The position numbers were made by a program, and so were the translations under genes. The notes beneath the pieces were generated by a model. That model made no database searches and was not told the DNA's origin. It worked only from the letters and a program-made list of their open reading frames with translations. From Arctopsyche grandis (Eukaryota; Arthropoda; Insecta; Trichoptera; Hydropsychidae): 64,000 bases of DNA. Positions 47,351-57,405 of this stretch are shown here, in pieces. The stretch covers positions 20,077,685 to 20,141,684 of the forward strand of contig NC_135356.1 in NCBI RefSeq assembly GCF_051622035.1, given 5' to 3'. Positions within the stretch are counted from its first letter, which is position 1. Every line of letters starts with the position of its first letter.

Positions 47351-48080
47351 CTCGAACTACAGCCAGTTGAATCTTACATTCTTCCCGTTGATTCCTCGTC
47401 TTCGAAGTTCTGGTTCAAGATCAAAAAGTTCATGCGAATCTACAATGGCATGACGACTGAATTGCATGAAGTAGGGAGTCGAACAATCATCACCACAGGT
47501 TCCCCCTTCCTCTAGATGCCAATTACTACTCATTTTAAAATCACCCGTTTTCCGTGGACCACTCGTATAACGTATTTTCAGCTTTAACGGACACCACCTC
47601 ACCTGCACTAGTCCCTTACATCAAGTTTTTTTTTATGTTTCAGTCTCAGACGCCATAGCCTCTTGATTTTTGGTATCGACAGTATTGCAGAAGTTCGCCA
47701 AACTTCACAGTTTTAGAACCTTTTGGCGATGTTATGCATAGGTGTGTGTGTGTGGGCAGGTGTGCTGCTGACACCTCTCTCGGCTAATGGGCCACTATCA
47801 GATGGCCGTTTGTCTTGCGAGACCACGCGCCTTTGCCACCTGCCCGCAAGCCTTCAATCATACATCCACACTCTGGGGTCTATTTGACCCGCACACGTCA
47901 AACGCCGGATAATCGGACCAATTTGTACAATTTCAAAGGCGACCGCGATTCCTTAACAAAACAACAACAACAAACCCACACATACATATTTGCCAGGGTG
48001 ACCATAAAAAAGTCGACAGTGAAAACGTCGAAAATGTTCGTTTACCAAGCATACATATGAAAAACGGTTAGTATACATAT
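47351..48080. other. Balanced sequence of unknown origin
   Basis: Positions 47357-47608 hold an 83-codon minus-strand ORF with protein-like composition next to the transposase remnant; it may be more of that element. Positions 47640-48010 are GC-richer with a TG tract at 47744-47756. No gene is recognised. Confidence 0.35.
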
Positions 48081-48250
48081 CAGTGGCGTGCGGTAAAAGT
48101 CTCTCTCCCCCCGTCGTACATCCTCACTTAATTTGCGCGAGAAGGATACAACAGGAACAAGAAGAACAGGCTTTTGCTCCCATATCCTGCGCGCGCACAT
48201 TAAACTAGGCTGTATGACAAAAAGAGAGATAATTTCACCGCATGCCACTG
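48081..48250. mobile_element. hAT-like MITE with CAGTGGCGTGCGGT ends
   Basis: The left end CAGTGGCGTGCGGTAAA pairs with the inverted right end CAGTGGCATGCGGTGAAA. Flanking 8-mers ATACATAT and ATATATAT agree at seven positions, supporting an 8-bp hAT-type duplication, though the flank is low-complexity. The interior CTTAATTTGCGCGAGAAGGA and TCCTGCGCGCGCAC blocks are inverted relative to the related element at 37711-38115. Confidence 0.7.
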
Positions 48251-48280
48251 ATATATATATATATATTATATATACATAGT

Positions 48281-48597
48281 ACCGTTTACCATGCACCCTT
48301 TTTTTTGATCTTTCGATTTTCGATCTTTGCCTTCCGATATTTGCTTTTTCGAGCTTTTCACTTTCGGTGCCGTATTAAATTAAAAAAAGTGATAACAATT
48401 TGTAAATGAATTCAAACAGAAATAGTGTTTTTGGAACTGAAAATTGGACACTACTTTCAAATATAACGGCTCATAAAATTGATAAAAAAATGAGTGTATG
48501 TAAATTAGAAATTCATCTCATCTTATTTGTTTTTAATATATATTTTTTGTCCATACCTAGTCTCCTGTTTTAAAAGTCACGGCACGCCTCTGATATA
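48281..48597. mobile_element. Partial TIR element related to 37711-38115, with a family F copy inside
   Basis: Positions 48281-48355 repeat the ACCGTTTACCATGCACCC and GATCTTTCGATTTTCG block of 37906-37990 in the same orientation. GGTGCCGTATT at 48366 and the inverted TCACGGCACGCCTCTG at 48579 look like ends of related elements. Family F copy 3 sits between them. The arrangement is a nested or rearranged mosaic. Confidence 0.5.
48375..48477 (-). repeat. Interspersed repeat family F, copy 3
   Basis: Inverted relative to copy 1, with TAGTGTTTTTGGAACTGAAA and AAATATAACGGCTCATA as landmarks. The far end of the family consensus is missing. Confidence 0.75.
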
Positions 48598-49882
48598 TGG
48601 GATTCTAAATATGTATAGAAAGTACTGTACAACATTATTTTAAGCGAATTTTAGACAATAAAATAATTATTATTTACTATTTAGAAACATATGTATATCT
48701 GTGTAAAATTAAAAATCTGCAAATATATGTACATCACGTATTATCATGTATTCAATATAAACATCGTGTTATTTTTTTTAATTGATTATATTTTTATTTA
48801 AATCCCTTTGATCTGAATATCCATTTTTTCAATTCAATTTTCTACCACGGTGAAAGTACATATTTTTAAAACATCTCAATATATACGTACATATGTCCGA
48901 GAATCGATTTAATCACTCGCGAACATTGACCGATAGTCAATTTTACCGACCGATATAACGAGAAAAAGGTTCTCTCGACGGTTGCGTCCCTTTACCCTCG
49001 CAAATTCCCCAACGATTTTTCCGCAAACAATGTTCGACAGGAAAAGCGTAAAAATCGCGAGAGCCGAAATGGCCGGCGAGTGTCGCATGTAGCTGCCCCG
49101 AGGGCCTCTCTAATGATAGCGAACCCTCAAAGGGCCCCGAAACAAGCGATGTCTGTGTAAAACCGAAATACAATTCCACGAGAAAAAATCCCGGGTCCGC
49201 CGTGGGCTCTACAGCATTCTACCCCCATCCACCCTTCCACAATTTCACGATGTGGAGTGTGTATTATACGTAGATTATACAACTTTACAGCGTTACAGTC
49301 GAGTAGTGAATCATTTTTACTGCCTGTCGTAAGTCTATGTCTACATTTCGCATGAAAAGACTACATATGTATAATCTTCAATGTAAATAAGTATTCATTA
49401 TTGCATTTCAGTACACTATTGAACAACATACTTTTAAATTAGAAATATATAATTGAAAGTTAGTCTTAAAAGTTCTAGCAATAATTTGATGAAAGTATCT
49501 AAATAACTATTTAAATAACAATTATTTCCATTATTTGTTGCAGTCCAATGATAAGTCCAAATGTTCATTTACAATATTACCAGTCTAATATTAAATCGCT
49601 CAATGAATAACTAAAAGAAATGCCAAGCATTTCTCGAGCAAGTGTTTAAATTCCGAAGAAAAACGGATTTATTTTCGGAAAATGCTGTACAAATTCAGTA
49701 GTTCTAAATAAAGAACTGTAGATTTACATATAGGAAAAACAGTTACCTAAAAAACCAGCCAATCAATTAAATCAAAATTTTGAAATAGCCATATGGGGTT
49801 GTCAGTAATTTTAAGACCATACTTTGCGCTACTGAAATATACTAAAAGACCTGATTTGGTAATTTGTCATTTATTTTATTGG
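48598..49882. other. Intergenic with a balanced island at about 48890-49270
   Basis: Positions 48890-49270 are CpG-containing and GC-richer, with CGAGAGCCGAAATGGCCGGC and CTCAAAGGGCCCCGAAAC words. The 78-codon minus-strand ORF lacks a recognised domain. The remaining sequence is AT-rich. Confidence 0.35.
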
Positions 49883-50382
49883 CACATGCCTTACTGTGCT
49901 AAAAAAATCCGCTAGCTACCGTGCTGGATGCCAAGTGTCCAGTTAAAATGTGTGTTTTAAGTTAAAATAATGCAAAATCTGTGAGGTTAATTATTGTGAT
50001 TAGCTATAAAAGTCATTTAGCCTTGTACCGAACGTCAAAAAACACAAATTAAGTGTAAGAAATTAAAAAAAAATAACGGCTAAAGTAGAGTCGTCATTCC
50101 AAGGCGGATATCATTTTCACACTGACGATTGAGTGCGGCGCGTACTTAATTCTCCTCTCTCTCACTTCTGTGAGACACAAGCGCAAGGGCTTCCCACGAA
50201 AATAATTATTTCTATTGATTTCGATCAATATTTTTTTTATTATTTCTTAATGACATAGCTCGAATCATAAAGGTTTTGTTTAGGAATATATAAAATATGA
50301 AAAACCTGCACTCAGTATATTTAGATAAATAAAATAAAATATAAGCCCCGGTCACTTGCTATCCATCATAGGCCGGCAAGTG
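49883..50382 (-). mobile_element. TTAA-type MITE (piggyBac-like), copy D
   Basis: The ends are CACATGCCTTACTGTGCT and, inverted, CACTTGCCGGCCTATGATGG. TTAA follows the right end at 50383-50386, while the left flank has decayed. At 500 bp this is the longest copy and aligns along its length with copy C. Confidence 0.75.
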
Positions 50383-50824
50383 TTAAATATTTAACTTAAC
50401 GGAATGCTAATTTATCGTTATTTAGTAACAACCTGCTGACATAATTACTATAGATAAAATTTTACTTTGAAAACCATGTAAATCGCAATGTAAATAAATG
50501 TGTTAAGTTTTTGTGTCAATTTCAGGTTTATTATACTATATTTTGAATGATAAGTAAATTGGTTTTGTTGATATGTTACAAGTTAATCGATGGGTGTTGA
50601 TCGATAGTTCAGAATCATATACACTACCACTTATTTTTAGCTTCTACATAATTACTCAACTACATAGAATGTTATTTAGCCTAGAAAGGACATATTGCAC
50701 AACTATACTTTAATTGTTATTCAAATTTCATTATATTTTGAACAAAATGTACATAATTGTACATGTTTACATGTTTCACAATTCAGTATCACGATATACA
50801 TACATATACATAATCCTATTACAT
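50383..50824. other. AT-rich, nothing recognised
   Basis: No gene or repeat is recognised. An upstream in-frame extension of the LINE reading frame runs through this stretch (from 50714) but has the composition of chance translation. Confidence 0.4.
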
Positions 50825-51589
50825 GAGCCTTTATATTTAAACAAATGTGCAATTATGAGCTATGGACGTGCACATTCGCTCTATTGTCACGGATATTCCA
50901 TTAGATCCGTCTTGTTGAAGCGTGTGGAATCTATTGTCGATTTGGGTATCACTTTTGATCCTCAGCTCACCTTTCACAACCATATCAAGAAAGTCGCTGA
51001 CGTTTCCTTTCGTCGACTTGGATTTGTTTTGAGATATGCAAGATTATTCTCCAATCCTTTGTCTTCTCGCTTGCTTTTCAATTCGCTTGTGAGAAGTAAG
51101 CTAGAGTATAATGCGATTGTGTGGAATCCGCATGAAGCAAATTACTCTCTGATGATTGAGAAAGTGCAAAAAGCATTTCTTCGTTTCCTATATAGGAAAG
51201 AATATGAGTATTACCCATATCTCTACCCCACTCCTTTCCTTTTGGGCATGCTTGGGTATAATTCCCTTGAACTTCGGAGAAACTTCTCATTAATTCGTTT
51301 CGTTCTCCTGCTCTTACGTGGTAATACGTCATGCCCGTTGTTGCTGGAGCAGTTGGGACTTTATGTCCCTAATCACTATGTGCGTGGTAGACATCATCAT
51401 TTGCTGGCTGTACTTCCTGCCCGCACAGTCCTTTTTCGAATGGCTCATATTCCAAGAGCTATCCGACTTCTTAATGAAATCGTTGCTGCCGAGACTGAAT
51501 GTGATATTTTCCACCTTAGTGAGCGTAAATTGTCGGAAATTACTCTAACCCATTTATCTGGTAGTCTGCGCTCATCATTGTTTTCATGA
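50825..51589 (+). pseudogene. Jockey/CR1-group LINE reverse transcriptase, C-terminal part
   Basis: The open frame of about 254 codons encodes the region after the catalytic core of a LINE ORF2. It begins near LYLNKCAIMSYGRAHS, continues with VESIVDLGITFDPQLTFHNH and then LGFVLRYARLF, NSLVRSKLEYNAIVWNP, IEKVQKAFLRFLY and YNSLELRR. These are the standard thumb and post-RT landmarks of Jockey- and CR1-type elements. The FADD-containing palm and the endonuclease are missing. The frame continues to a stop at 51589 without interruption, so the copy is recent but 5'-truncated and inactive. The clade within this group is not resolved. Confidence 0.88.
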
Positions 51590-51842
51590 TTGATTGTGAT
51601 TTATGAGTGAAATTTTGATTAACTCTCTTCCATTTGGGCCTTACAGGGATGTTTTGTATTTGTAGTTGTTTCTTAAATATTTTTTGAAACTGGCTGTAGG
51701 TGCAAGGCATTCCTTATGCTATATTTTATTTGATATTTTTACTTTATCTATTTTTGCTATTTTTTATGTTTATGTATGAATGTATTTATGTTTATGTTTA
51801 ATTGTTATTTTGTTTTTTTTTCTTTTTTGTGCTATATTTTTT

Positions 51843-51886
51843 GACCATTGTGGCGCTTTAGGAATTCCTGTTATGCCACAATGGTC
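51843..51886 (+). other. Conserved hairpin at the LINE 3' end
   Basis: The arms GACCATTGTGGC and GCCACAATGGTC pair perfectly over 12 bp. The 20-nt loop contains the palindrome AGGAATTCCT. The same structure is present in copy 2 with both arms intact. In the RNA this would place a stem-loop just before the tandem tail, a likely reverse transcriptase recognition site by analogy with other LINEs. Confidence 0.8.
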
Positions 51887-51989
51887 TGTTTAAAATAAAT
51901 AAATAAATAAATATTTGAATGTGGCAAAAGCCCACTTTATTTCGAGAAATCTTTCAATATTTAAAAACAATATTTAAAAATACTAGTGG

Positions 51990-52135
51990 CCTGTAATACG
52001 TTGATTCTGCTTTTCCGAGATTCTGGGCATATCGAATTAAAATAAGTGGTATCAATTTGTGAATTAAGATAAACATACATAAATAGTGTTTTTGGAACTG
52101 AAAATTGGACTTCCGCCACCTTCATATATGTAAGA
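51990..52135 (-). repeat. Interspersed repeat family F, copy 4
   Basis: Inverted copy with landmarks GATTCTGCTTTTCCGAGATT, CATATCGAATTAAAATAAGT and AGTGTTTTTGGAACTGAAAA. It preserves the CCTGTAATACGTTGATTC end that defines one boundary of the family. Confidence 0.8.
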
Positions 52136-52915
52136 CGTGTGATAGACATTATAAACTGAAAATTTATACTTGTACCACATATGTAGTACAAGTACATGTA
52201 CACGATACGAATTTTGTTCAACAAATCACACAGATATTCACATAATATGCTCGTATGTGGATATGATGGACTACTATTATAATATTTTGGACCACCGGGC
52301 GAGATGTTTTACAACGGCGTGTTAGTATATGATCATTGGCTGGTTCAACAAATAAGATCACCGTAATTACATCCATAATACTAATTTATATTCGACGAGC
52401 GGTTTACGACCGCACTCCATAAACGGGACGCGGTTCTCCAGCGCGAAACCGGACTCTATATTTGGGTACCAAAAGCCCACTAAAAACGAAACCGGGAATA
52501 CAATTTCGCCAGCGCTTTATTTATTTATTTCTCTGTTTTTTTCATTTCAAGCGGGCGTTTTCGTTTCGATCAGTCGTCGACGCCGTCAAATTGGAAGCGC
52601 GAGCCGTCTCGTTTGACGGACGCTGTTGATGTTTTACAACCAATTTGTTTTACAATCCCAAATCTCGCGGCAATCATCAGTGCGGTAGGTGGTCGACGTT
52701 GCGTGACCACAAAACCGGCCGATGGAAAACCGGCTACATTTTCCCGTCAAATAGTATACTTTCCAGCGTATTTTTTCCCCTCAGCAATTCCATTCTATTC
52801 CAACGATAACTCGGCCAGTTAAAGCTTCAACTCAAGATTGACTGTTCAAAGTGTAACATCTCCATAGGTTTAAAAAAAAATTTAATATTTTATTTGTAAG
52901 CCAAGTCAATATTAG
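52136..52915. other. Balanced island at about 52380-52830
   Basis: About 450 bp with many CpG-containing words (CGTCGACGCCGTCAAATTGG, GACGAGCGGTTTACGACCGC). A 69-codon ORF on the plus strand at 52613-52822 is not recognised. Candidate conserved noncoding element or unrecognised exon. Confidence 0.35.
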
Positions 52916-53564
52916 GTAGGGTGATCATACGTCATGTTTTGGCAGAGACAGTCCCGTTTTTTACGAGCTTCGCGTTCGTACCGTCATTTTCGTAAAATTG
53001 CTTGATGTGTCCACAAATATTTTTCCAAATCAATTTGTTTCTCAAAAATAAATATTACTATATACATATACATACAATCCATTCATTTTATAGTGACACT
53101 TAAATATTTCGTTACATGGTTCATTTTACATACTTTTGAAAAAATATCGCTTTATGCTATCATTTTAATCAAAATTATTTTTAAACAACTGTAAAATACA
53201 ATATTATGTTATATTTAATTTATATTGTTTCATTTTCTTCTATTAAAGAAATGTTTTTGGGAAAAATTATATTTTTTAACAAAAGAAGAAATGAAAATTT
53301 TCATTGGCAACTAATTTCTGGTAATAAAAGAAATAACTTTTCATAAAACTAAAAAATTTAGCACGTCTAAATAAAATATATTTTCCTTGTACACAAGAAC
53401 TAATTGTACATTCTGAAAATATATATAATTCCTTAGCAGTATTAATGATTTTTTGAGGGAAAAGTTATAAAATTTTTGGCCGTTCAACACATTTTTTTTA
53501 TAAGGGGGGGGGAAATTTTTTGACGAAGCGTCCCGTTTTGAGTCTTGGGAAATATGCTCACCCT
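52916..53564. mobile_element. hAT-like non-autonomous element with a perfect 8-bp duplication
   Basis: AATATTAG occurs exactly on both sides (52908-52915 and 53565-53572). The left end GTAGGGTGATCATACGTC pairs with the inverted right end AGGGTGAGCATATTTCCC, and an inner CCCGTTTT pair (AGTCCCGTTTTT; AGCGTCCCGTTTTG inverted) lies near each end. An 8-bp duplication is typical of hAT elements. There is no transposase in the AT-rich 649-bp body. Confidence 0.8.
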
Positions 53565-53572
53565 AATATTAG

Positions 53573-53935
53573 ATGACTTCGCTGACATTCGTAGCATTAA
53601 GTAATCCTGGTTTTGAATTCTATTCATTAATTCAGAATTGACCTCCAGCTGAATTCAATTTATCGTACGAACCACGTTATAAATTTAAAAAAATAATCTG
53701 ATTTCAAAAAATAAAATAAAAAAACTAAAAAGGTTATAGTATATCCCGCACCACATTTTCTTATAGTATCGTGATTTTCCTTTGCCCTTCTTGGTTTTTT
53801 TCCCATTTAAATTCCGCTTTACCAAGGGGTTAATTGTAATGTTCTCAACAGAAAAGTTCACACAAAAGCTTTCATCCTAAAGTAACAATTTACATATGTA
53901 TTATACAAATGTGCACAAATACAGCAACATAAATC
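53573..53935. other. AT-rich, nothing recognised
   Basis: No gene, RNA or repeat with a second copy is visible in this stretch. Confidence 0.4.
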
Positions 53936-54290
53936 AGTGATTAGCGTATAATCCTTTCAACTGAAGGGTCATGGGTTCAATCCTGGTCAGACCTTGGATA
54001 TATGATATTGCTGGCCAGACCTTGGATAAATGTATGTATGTATGTATGTGTCTCTAGGTCGATCGTTTGCTATCAGAGCTTGCGAATGTATCTGATTTCA
54101 TTGTTGAAACGGTTTCGAAAAAATTGGCCACCTATAATTTCAAATTTATAATAATAAAATTATAAATCTATAAAAAGCACATTTGTAAAAATTTGGCCAT
54201 AGGTGTCGCGTCGCCTTGGGGAAAAACCCGCAATGGTACCATAGCACATATAATATAAATAATGAAATATAAATTAAAAGCTCTCTTGAG
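53936..54290 (+). repeat. SINE-like repeat, tRNA-derived, copy 2
   Basis: The head holds an A-box-like TTAGCGTATAAT and a clear B box in GGGTTCAATCC, spaced as in a tRNA. The body shares CGATCGTTTGCTATCA, TTGAAACGGTTTC and CCCGCAATGGTACCAT with 12535-12790, and the end is AT-rich. A local duplication of GGCCAGACCTTGGATA and a TATG microsatellite lie inside. Confidence 0.65.
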
Positions 54291-54571
54291 CCAAACTACT
54301 TTCAAATTATAAAATCATCTTGAGCATTTTCAATCAAACATAATTTGGAATTTTATGCGGCCCTTCTCATTAAATTACCATTCCGAATGGCTATACATAA
54401 ATAAATTTTTATTGCGACCACATTTCACGCCCACCTACTGATAATATAGCGTACTCTCGATTATCCGGTGTAATGAGGAAAACATCCACGATTTCTTGTA
54501 ATTCGAAGATAGTCCGAAATATCAATTTTTATATGATTAGTTACATGTATAATGCAAACTACATGTTTACA
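54291..54571. other. AT-rich, nothing recognised
   Basis: No feature is supported here. Confidence 0.4.
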
Positions 54572-54690
54572 TATGAGCCGTTATATTTGAAAGTAGCGTT
54601 AATCCAATTTTCAGTTCCAAAAACACTATTACTGTCGACATAATTCACAAATTTTTATCACATGTTTTAATTCGATATGCTAACCAATAA
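54572..54690 (+). repeat. Interspersed repeat family F, copy 5
   Basis: Landmarks are ATGAGCCGTTATATTTGAAA, AATTTTCAGTTCCAAAAACA and TTTTAATTCGATATGC. It lacks the distal CAGAATC end, so it is truncated. Confidence 0.75.
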
Positions 54691-56435
54691 TCCATGTCGT
54701 TGGTTATAAATGATCTAAGCGCTTATTATTTATTAGTCTTATAACTCTGAACACTGAACAAATAGAAGAATTGAAAACCCAAATTATTATTTTTATCCAT
54801 TGCACATTACCAGCTAATTCAGAATCAATGTCTTATACCTACATATGTATGTTAAAAATATGTACATATGTATGTATACTTGAATTTTCGATGGGTGGAA
54901 ACAAAGGGGGTGGCTGTTTCGAGAACGAATTGAGAACGTCAAAAAGTTGGGCTATAAATGGAAGACGGAGGGGAATTTTCACGTTTTACAGTTTGAATAG
55001 ATTCCAAAAACAGTTTTGTATAAACATGACGCGGATTGTGAAACAGTCGCCGAGTTTTCGCCCAAACACACCGCTTCGTCGGTTCTACCAATTAATTTCT
55101 TCCGATTCGTACCCTTTGTAAGCTCAGGTCGCAAACCATCGAATACGAAAGAGAATATGAAACAGAAAAAATCAAAATTCATGCAACCAACAAATAAATC
55201 GTTCACCGACTGGCTGCAATCATCCTTACCAATCGCCAGATCAAATACTATGTACATGCATACATAAGTAATTTCCCTATTGAGGTTTTATCGACGGCTT
55301 CCGCGTACGACCGTCCGAAAGTAAGGTTAGGTACACTTTTATTTGCCCCAATGCTACATTATAATAGCGTAGTGTATGACAAGACGAACGAAACAGTATA
55401 TGTATGTATGTATGTACGTTAGTGAGAACAACATTCCAGAAAGTAGGTAATATTTATGAAGAATAATATTTCGACATTTGCCCGCGAGCCAATACACAAA
55501 CAAACATCAGTGGAACATAATTGAAGATCAAACCGAACCCGACCCCCTTCAAAGGGATCCCCCGAGGCCTTTGAAAAGGCTGCTTATTTCGCTGTGACGT
55601 CACGACGACAACAAAAATTTGTTCACTGTGATATCGTATAATTAAACTGTATTAACATTGTACGTATTCCGAAATGAGAAAACCGCAATTAAAACACAAA
55701 ATCAACTTTGTGTACATTACATATATGCAATTTATTTAAGTAAAATGTAAATACATTTCCGTACATTATGTATGTATTCCAATTCGTAAAATCGCTCATT
55801 TCATTAAATCTCATTTAAAAAAGTCGAACTTTCACATGATCACAAAAATTCATCTATTGTTACTACGTACATATATGTGTACATCAGTAGTAGCGACGCG
55901 GTTAATATTTTGGAAGTGCAACTGTTTTTTTTTCGACTAATAAAAGACGAATACCATTCAAGAAATTGACATTGCTCTCGCATCTTTGGAAAATAAATAA
56001 TTGCGATGAATACTTTTGATATATCACTATGCCTGCTGTCCGTTCATTTGGGACTATTTTGTATGAAACTACTGCTAAGCTAAATACTTTTTTGAATTCG
56101 TAAGACATTGTTTAGATACCAAAGAAGCCGAATAGTTGAAAACAGAAAATAATGTTTATTACAGAAGGATGGAATGATGTCGTTAAATGTAATATAAGCA
56201 ATACAAACGTAAATATACACCTCCCTGACAGCGAAAAAGGAAACGACGGATCTTAGTTTAATTATTTTATCGTGGTTTATTTTAGTAAAATACATATTAA
56301 ATTGTATAATGAAACCCCCTGTCAATTGATTTTTATTTTATATGTGTATTAAGTATAAACATAAAAAAATTAAAAATGAAGTATTCTCTGTAATATACAT
56401 ATAAATATGTATATGTATAGGGCTTGTATTTTTCG
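54691..56435. other. Intergenic with balanced islands at about 54880-55340 and 55490-55620
   Basis: Positions 54880-55340 are GC-richer, with open frames on both strands (116 and 92 codons) that overlap antisense. I recognise no domain, and the shared openness suggests low stop density from composition rather than coding. Positions 55530-55620 contain CCTTTGAAAAGGCTGC and TGACGTCACGACG, the latter holding a CRE-like TGACGTCA. Confidence 0.35.
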
Positions 56436-57214
56436 GGTCAGAATTTTTATACAGTTTTGGTCAGAATTTATATTACACAGGTCAGATTTTTTACTAAACG
56501 GTCAGAATATACATAAGCGGTCAGAATAAATATTGAATGGTCAGAACTGATATTAATTAGTCAGAATTTATATTAAATGGTCAAAATTGTGTTGACAGAT
56601 GGTTAGAATATTTTTTTTCGGTTGGCAATAGCGCTGTCGTTGTAACGTCGAATATATGCCGTTTATAAAAAACCAACTTAAAACAATAACAGTTCATACG
56701 AGATTTCATTAAGCTGTCAAGAGTGTACAGGAATCGCCAAAATTCGAGTATTTAGCCATCATAGCCTATGTGACAATGTCAAAATCGTTCTCAGAAATTA
56801 AATATTTTCTTAACATACATACATATGAATGTATATTTTTTAATGTGATGCAAATATTGTATTTAATGCATATTTTTATAATAAGTTTTCTGTTAAATTT
56901 TATTCTGGCAACATTTTTGACATTTCAATACCTGTCAAAAGATACCAAAAATATATTATTTTGAACTTGTATTCACATATTTTGTCGTTATGAATTCTTA
57001 TTTTATATACTATCACCATTCATTATAAATATTAATTATAATTGTTTATAATTTTTTTATTCTGTTCGTCCTACATTGTTATTATGACCGTCCTACATTT
57101 GTATTCTGACCACTTAACATTTTTACTCTGACCATGAATAATATAATTCTGGTAATAATATTCTGACCAAGACTCGAATTTTATTCTGACCAAAAGGTGA
57201 TTTAAATTCAGACC
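56436..57214. mobile_element. Unusual element: two opposed arrays of a GGTCAGAAT motif
   Basis: On the left, nine units of GGTCAGAAT or a close variant start at 56436, 56459, 56480, 56500, 56519, 56539, 56559, 56579 and 56601. On the right, eight units of the inverse ATTCTGACC start at 57059, 57081, 57103, 57125, 57146, 57160, 57183 and 57206. The usual spacing is 19-23 bp with AT-rich filler. The arrays face each other across a 449-bp centre without a credible gene. The filler is not conserved, only the 9-mer core. This could be a foldback-type transposon with subterminal protein-binding repeats, or a regulatory array. The outer boundaries are uncertain. Confidence 0.8.
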
Positions 57215-57238
57215 ATTTAATTTGTTGCCTATATTTAA

Positions 57239-57405
57239 GTCACGTTCTGCAATATATGTATGTACGTATATTAAAGCCGATTTTACCTTCCCCCGTTCAA
57301 AACAAATACAATGCTGTATAGTACAAATAGAAGTAATTTTCCATGTACATAGTGTCGTGCCGAGCTGTTGACGTATAGTGCTAAATATAATATAAAAAAT
57401 TAGAT
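57239..57405 (+). repeat. Interspersed repeat family H, copy 2
   Basis: It begins about 25 bp after the right array and aligns with 24068-24240 (TCACGTTCTGCAAT, AAAGCCGATTTTACCTT, GTGCCGAGCTGTTGA). It defines an outside limit for the array element on that side. Confidence 0.6.

Larger units (their letters stand above)
50825..51916 (+). mobile_element. Jockey/CR1-group LINE, 5'-truncated copy 1
   Basis: It contains the coding end, a 3' UTR of about 310 bp, a terminal hairpin and a TAAA-type tandem tail (about 51891-51916). Copy 2 at 34857-35371 shares the last 510 bp almost unchanged, which defines the 3' end precisely. Confidence 0.9.

Noticed and set aside
47357..47608. 83-codon minus-strand ORF as a host gene
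   Set aside because: It adjoins a transposase remnant and could be part of it; no domain is recognised, so it is not called a gene.
54771..55257. Antisense pair of 116- and 92-codon ORFs
   Set aside because: Mutually antisense, with no domain; low stop density is explained by the GC-richer composition.
56436..57214. CRISPR array
   Set aside because: Units are degenerate 9-mers with short AT-rich filler in two opposed orientations in eukaryotic DNA, with no cas genes.
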